From Molanna angustata (taxonomy: Eukaryota; Arthropoda; Insecta; Trichoptera; Molannidae), in NCBI GenBank assembly GCA_963576475.1, contig OY754975.1, forward strand, positions 21,571,169 through 21,635,168: DNA of 64,000 bases. The letters run 5' to 3'. Shown piece after piece: positions 63,961 to 64,000 of this stretch. The notes beneath the pieces are model-generated. The model ran no database searches. It was not told the origin of the DNA and was given only the letters and a program-made list of their open reading frames with translations. Made by a program: the position numbers and the translations under genes. Position 1 is the stretch's first letter; each line of letters starts with the position of its first letter.

Positions 63961-64000
63961 AAACAAAATATCTGAAAATATTCAATAATTTGTATCTATG

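Overview
This is a eukaryotic, almost certainly insect, genomic window. It is AT-rich, its exons are short and GC-richer than their surroundings, GT-AG introns are kilobases long, and transposon remains fill most of the space. The combination of tRNA-derived SINEs, RTE-like retroposon 3' ends and TTAA-flanked piggyBac-like elements looks lepidopteran to me, but the order is an inference (moderate to low confidence).

Three protein-coding genes are supported. (1) Minus strand, about 3.3-36.4 kb: Gart, the multifunctional de novo purine synthesis enzyme. I could place 20 coding exons with consistent splice phases. They sum to 4,143 nt, or 1,380 residues plus stop, in the order GARS - AIRS1 - AIRS2 - GART. 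The AIRS domain is duplicated, as in Drosophila Gart and unlike the single AIRS of vertebrates. A probable first exon lies at 36.3-36.4 kb. (2) Plus strand, 42,043-43,383: a single-exon DCP1, the activator of the mRNA decapping enzyme. (3) Minus strand, 52.1-60.1 kb: the last three exons of a BAMBI-like transmembrane BMP/activin pseudoreceptor. Its 5' exons lie beyond the window or were not found.

Layout: 0-3.3 kb, AT-rich sequence with an internally deleted piggyBac-like element downstream of Gart. 3.3-32.7 kb, Gart exons with introns holding non-LTR retroposon pieces, three hAT elements with 8-bp target duplications (one lies upstream of the first coding exon), a Harbinger-like element, minisatellites, a dead S6KL-like kinase fragment and a GC-rich tandem duplication. 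32.7-42.0 kb, the Gart first intron and the intergenic space between the divergent Gart and DCP1 genes; it contains a cluster of GC-cored foldback repeats and another hAT element. 43.8-52.0 kb, AT-rich intergenic sequence and probable BAMBI 3' UTR. 53.4-59.9 kb, a BAMBI intron loaded with nested foldback elements. 60.1-64 kb, a 62-bp minisatellite with higher-order structure and a 0.95-kb dispersed repeat.

The three genes do not form a functional unit: purine synthesis, mRNA decay and TGF-beta signalling are independent neighbours. I found no CRISPR array, operon, prokaryotic system or credible new multi-gene system. The most interesting material is the AIRS duplication with a shared intron, the deletion-derivative transposons with readable target duplications, the nested insertions, and an unclassified GC-cored repeat family.
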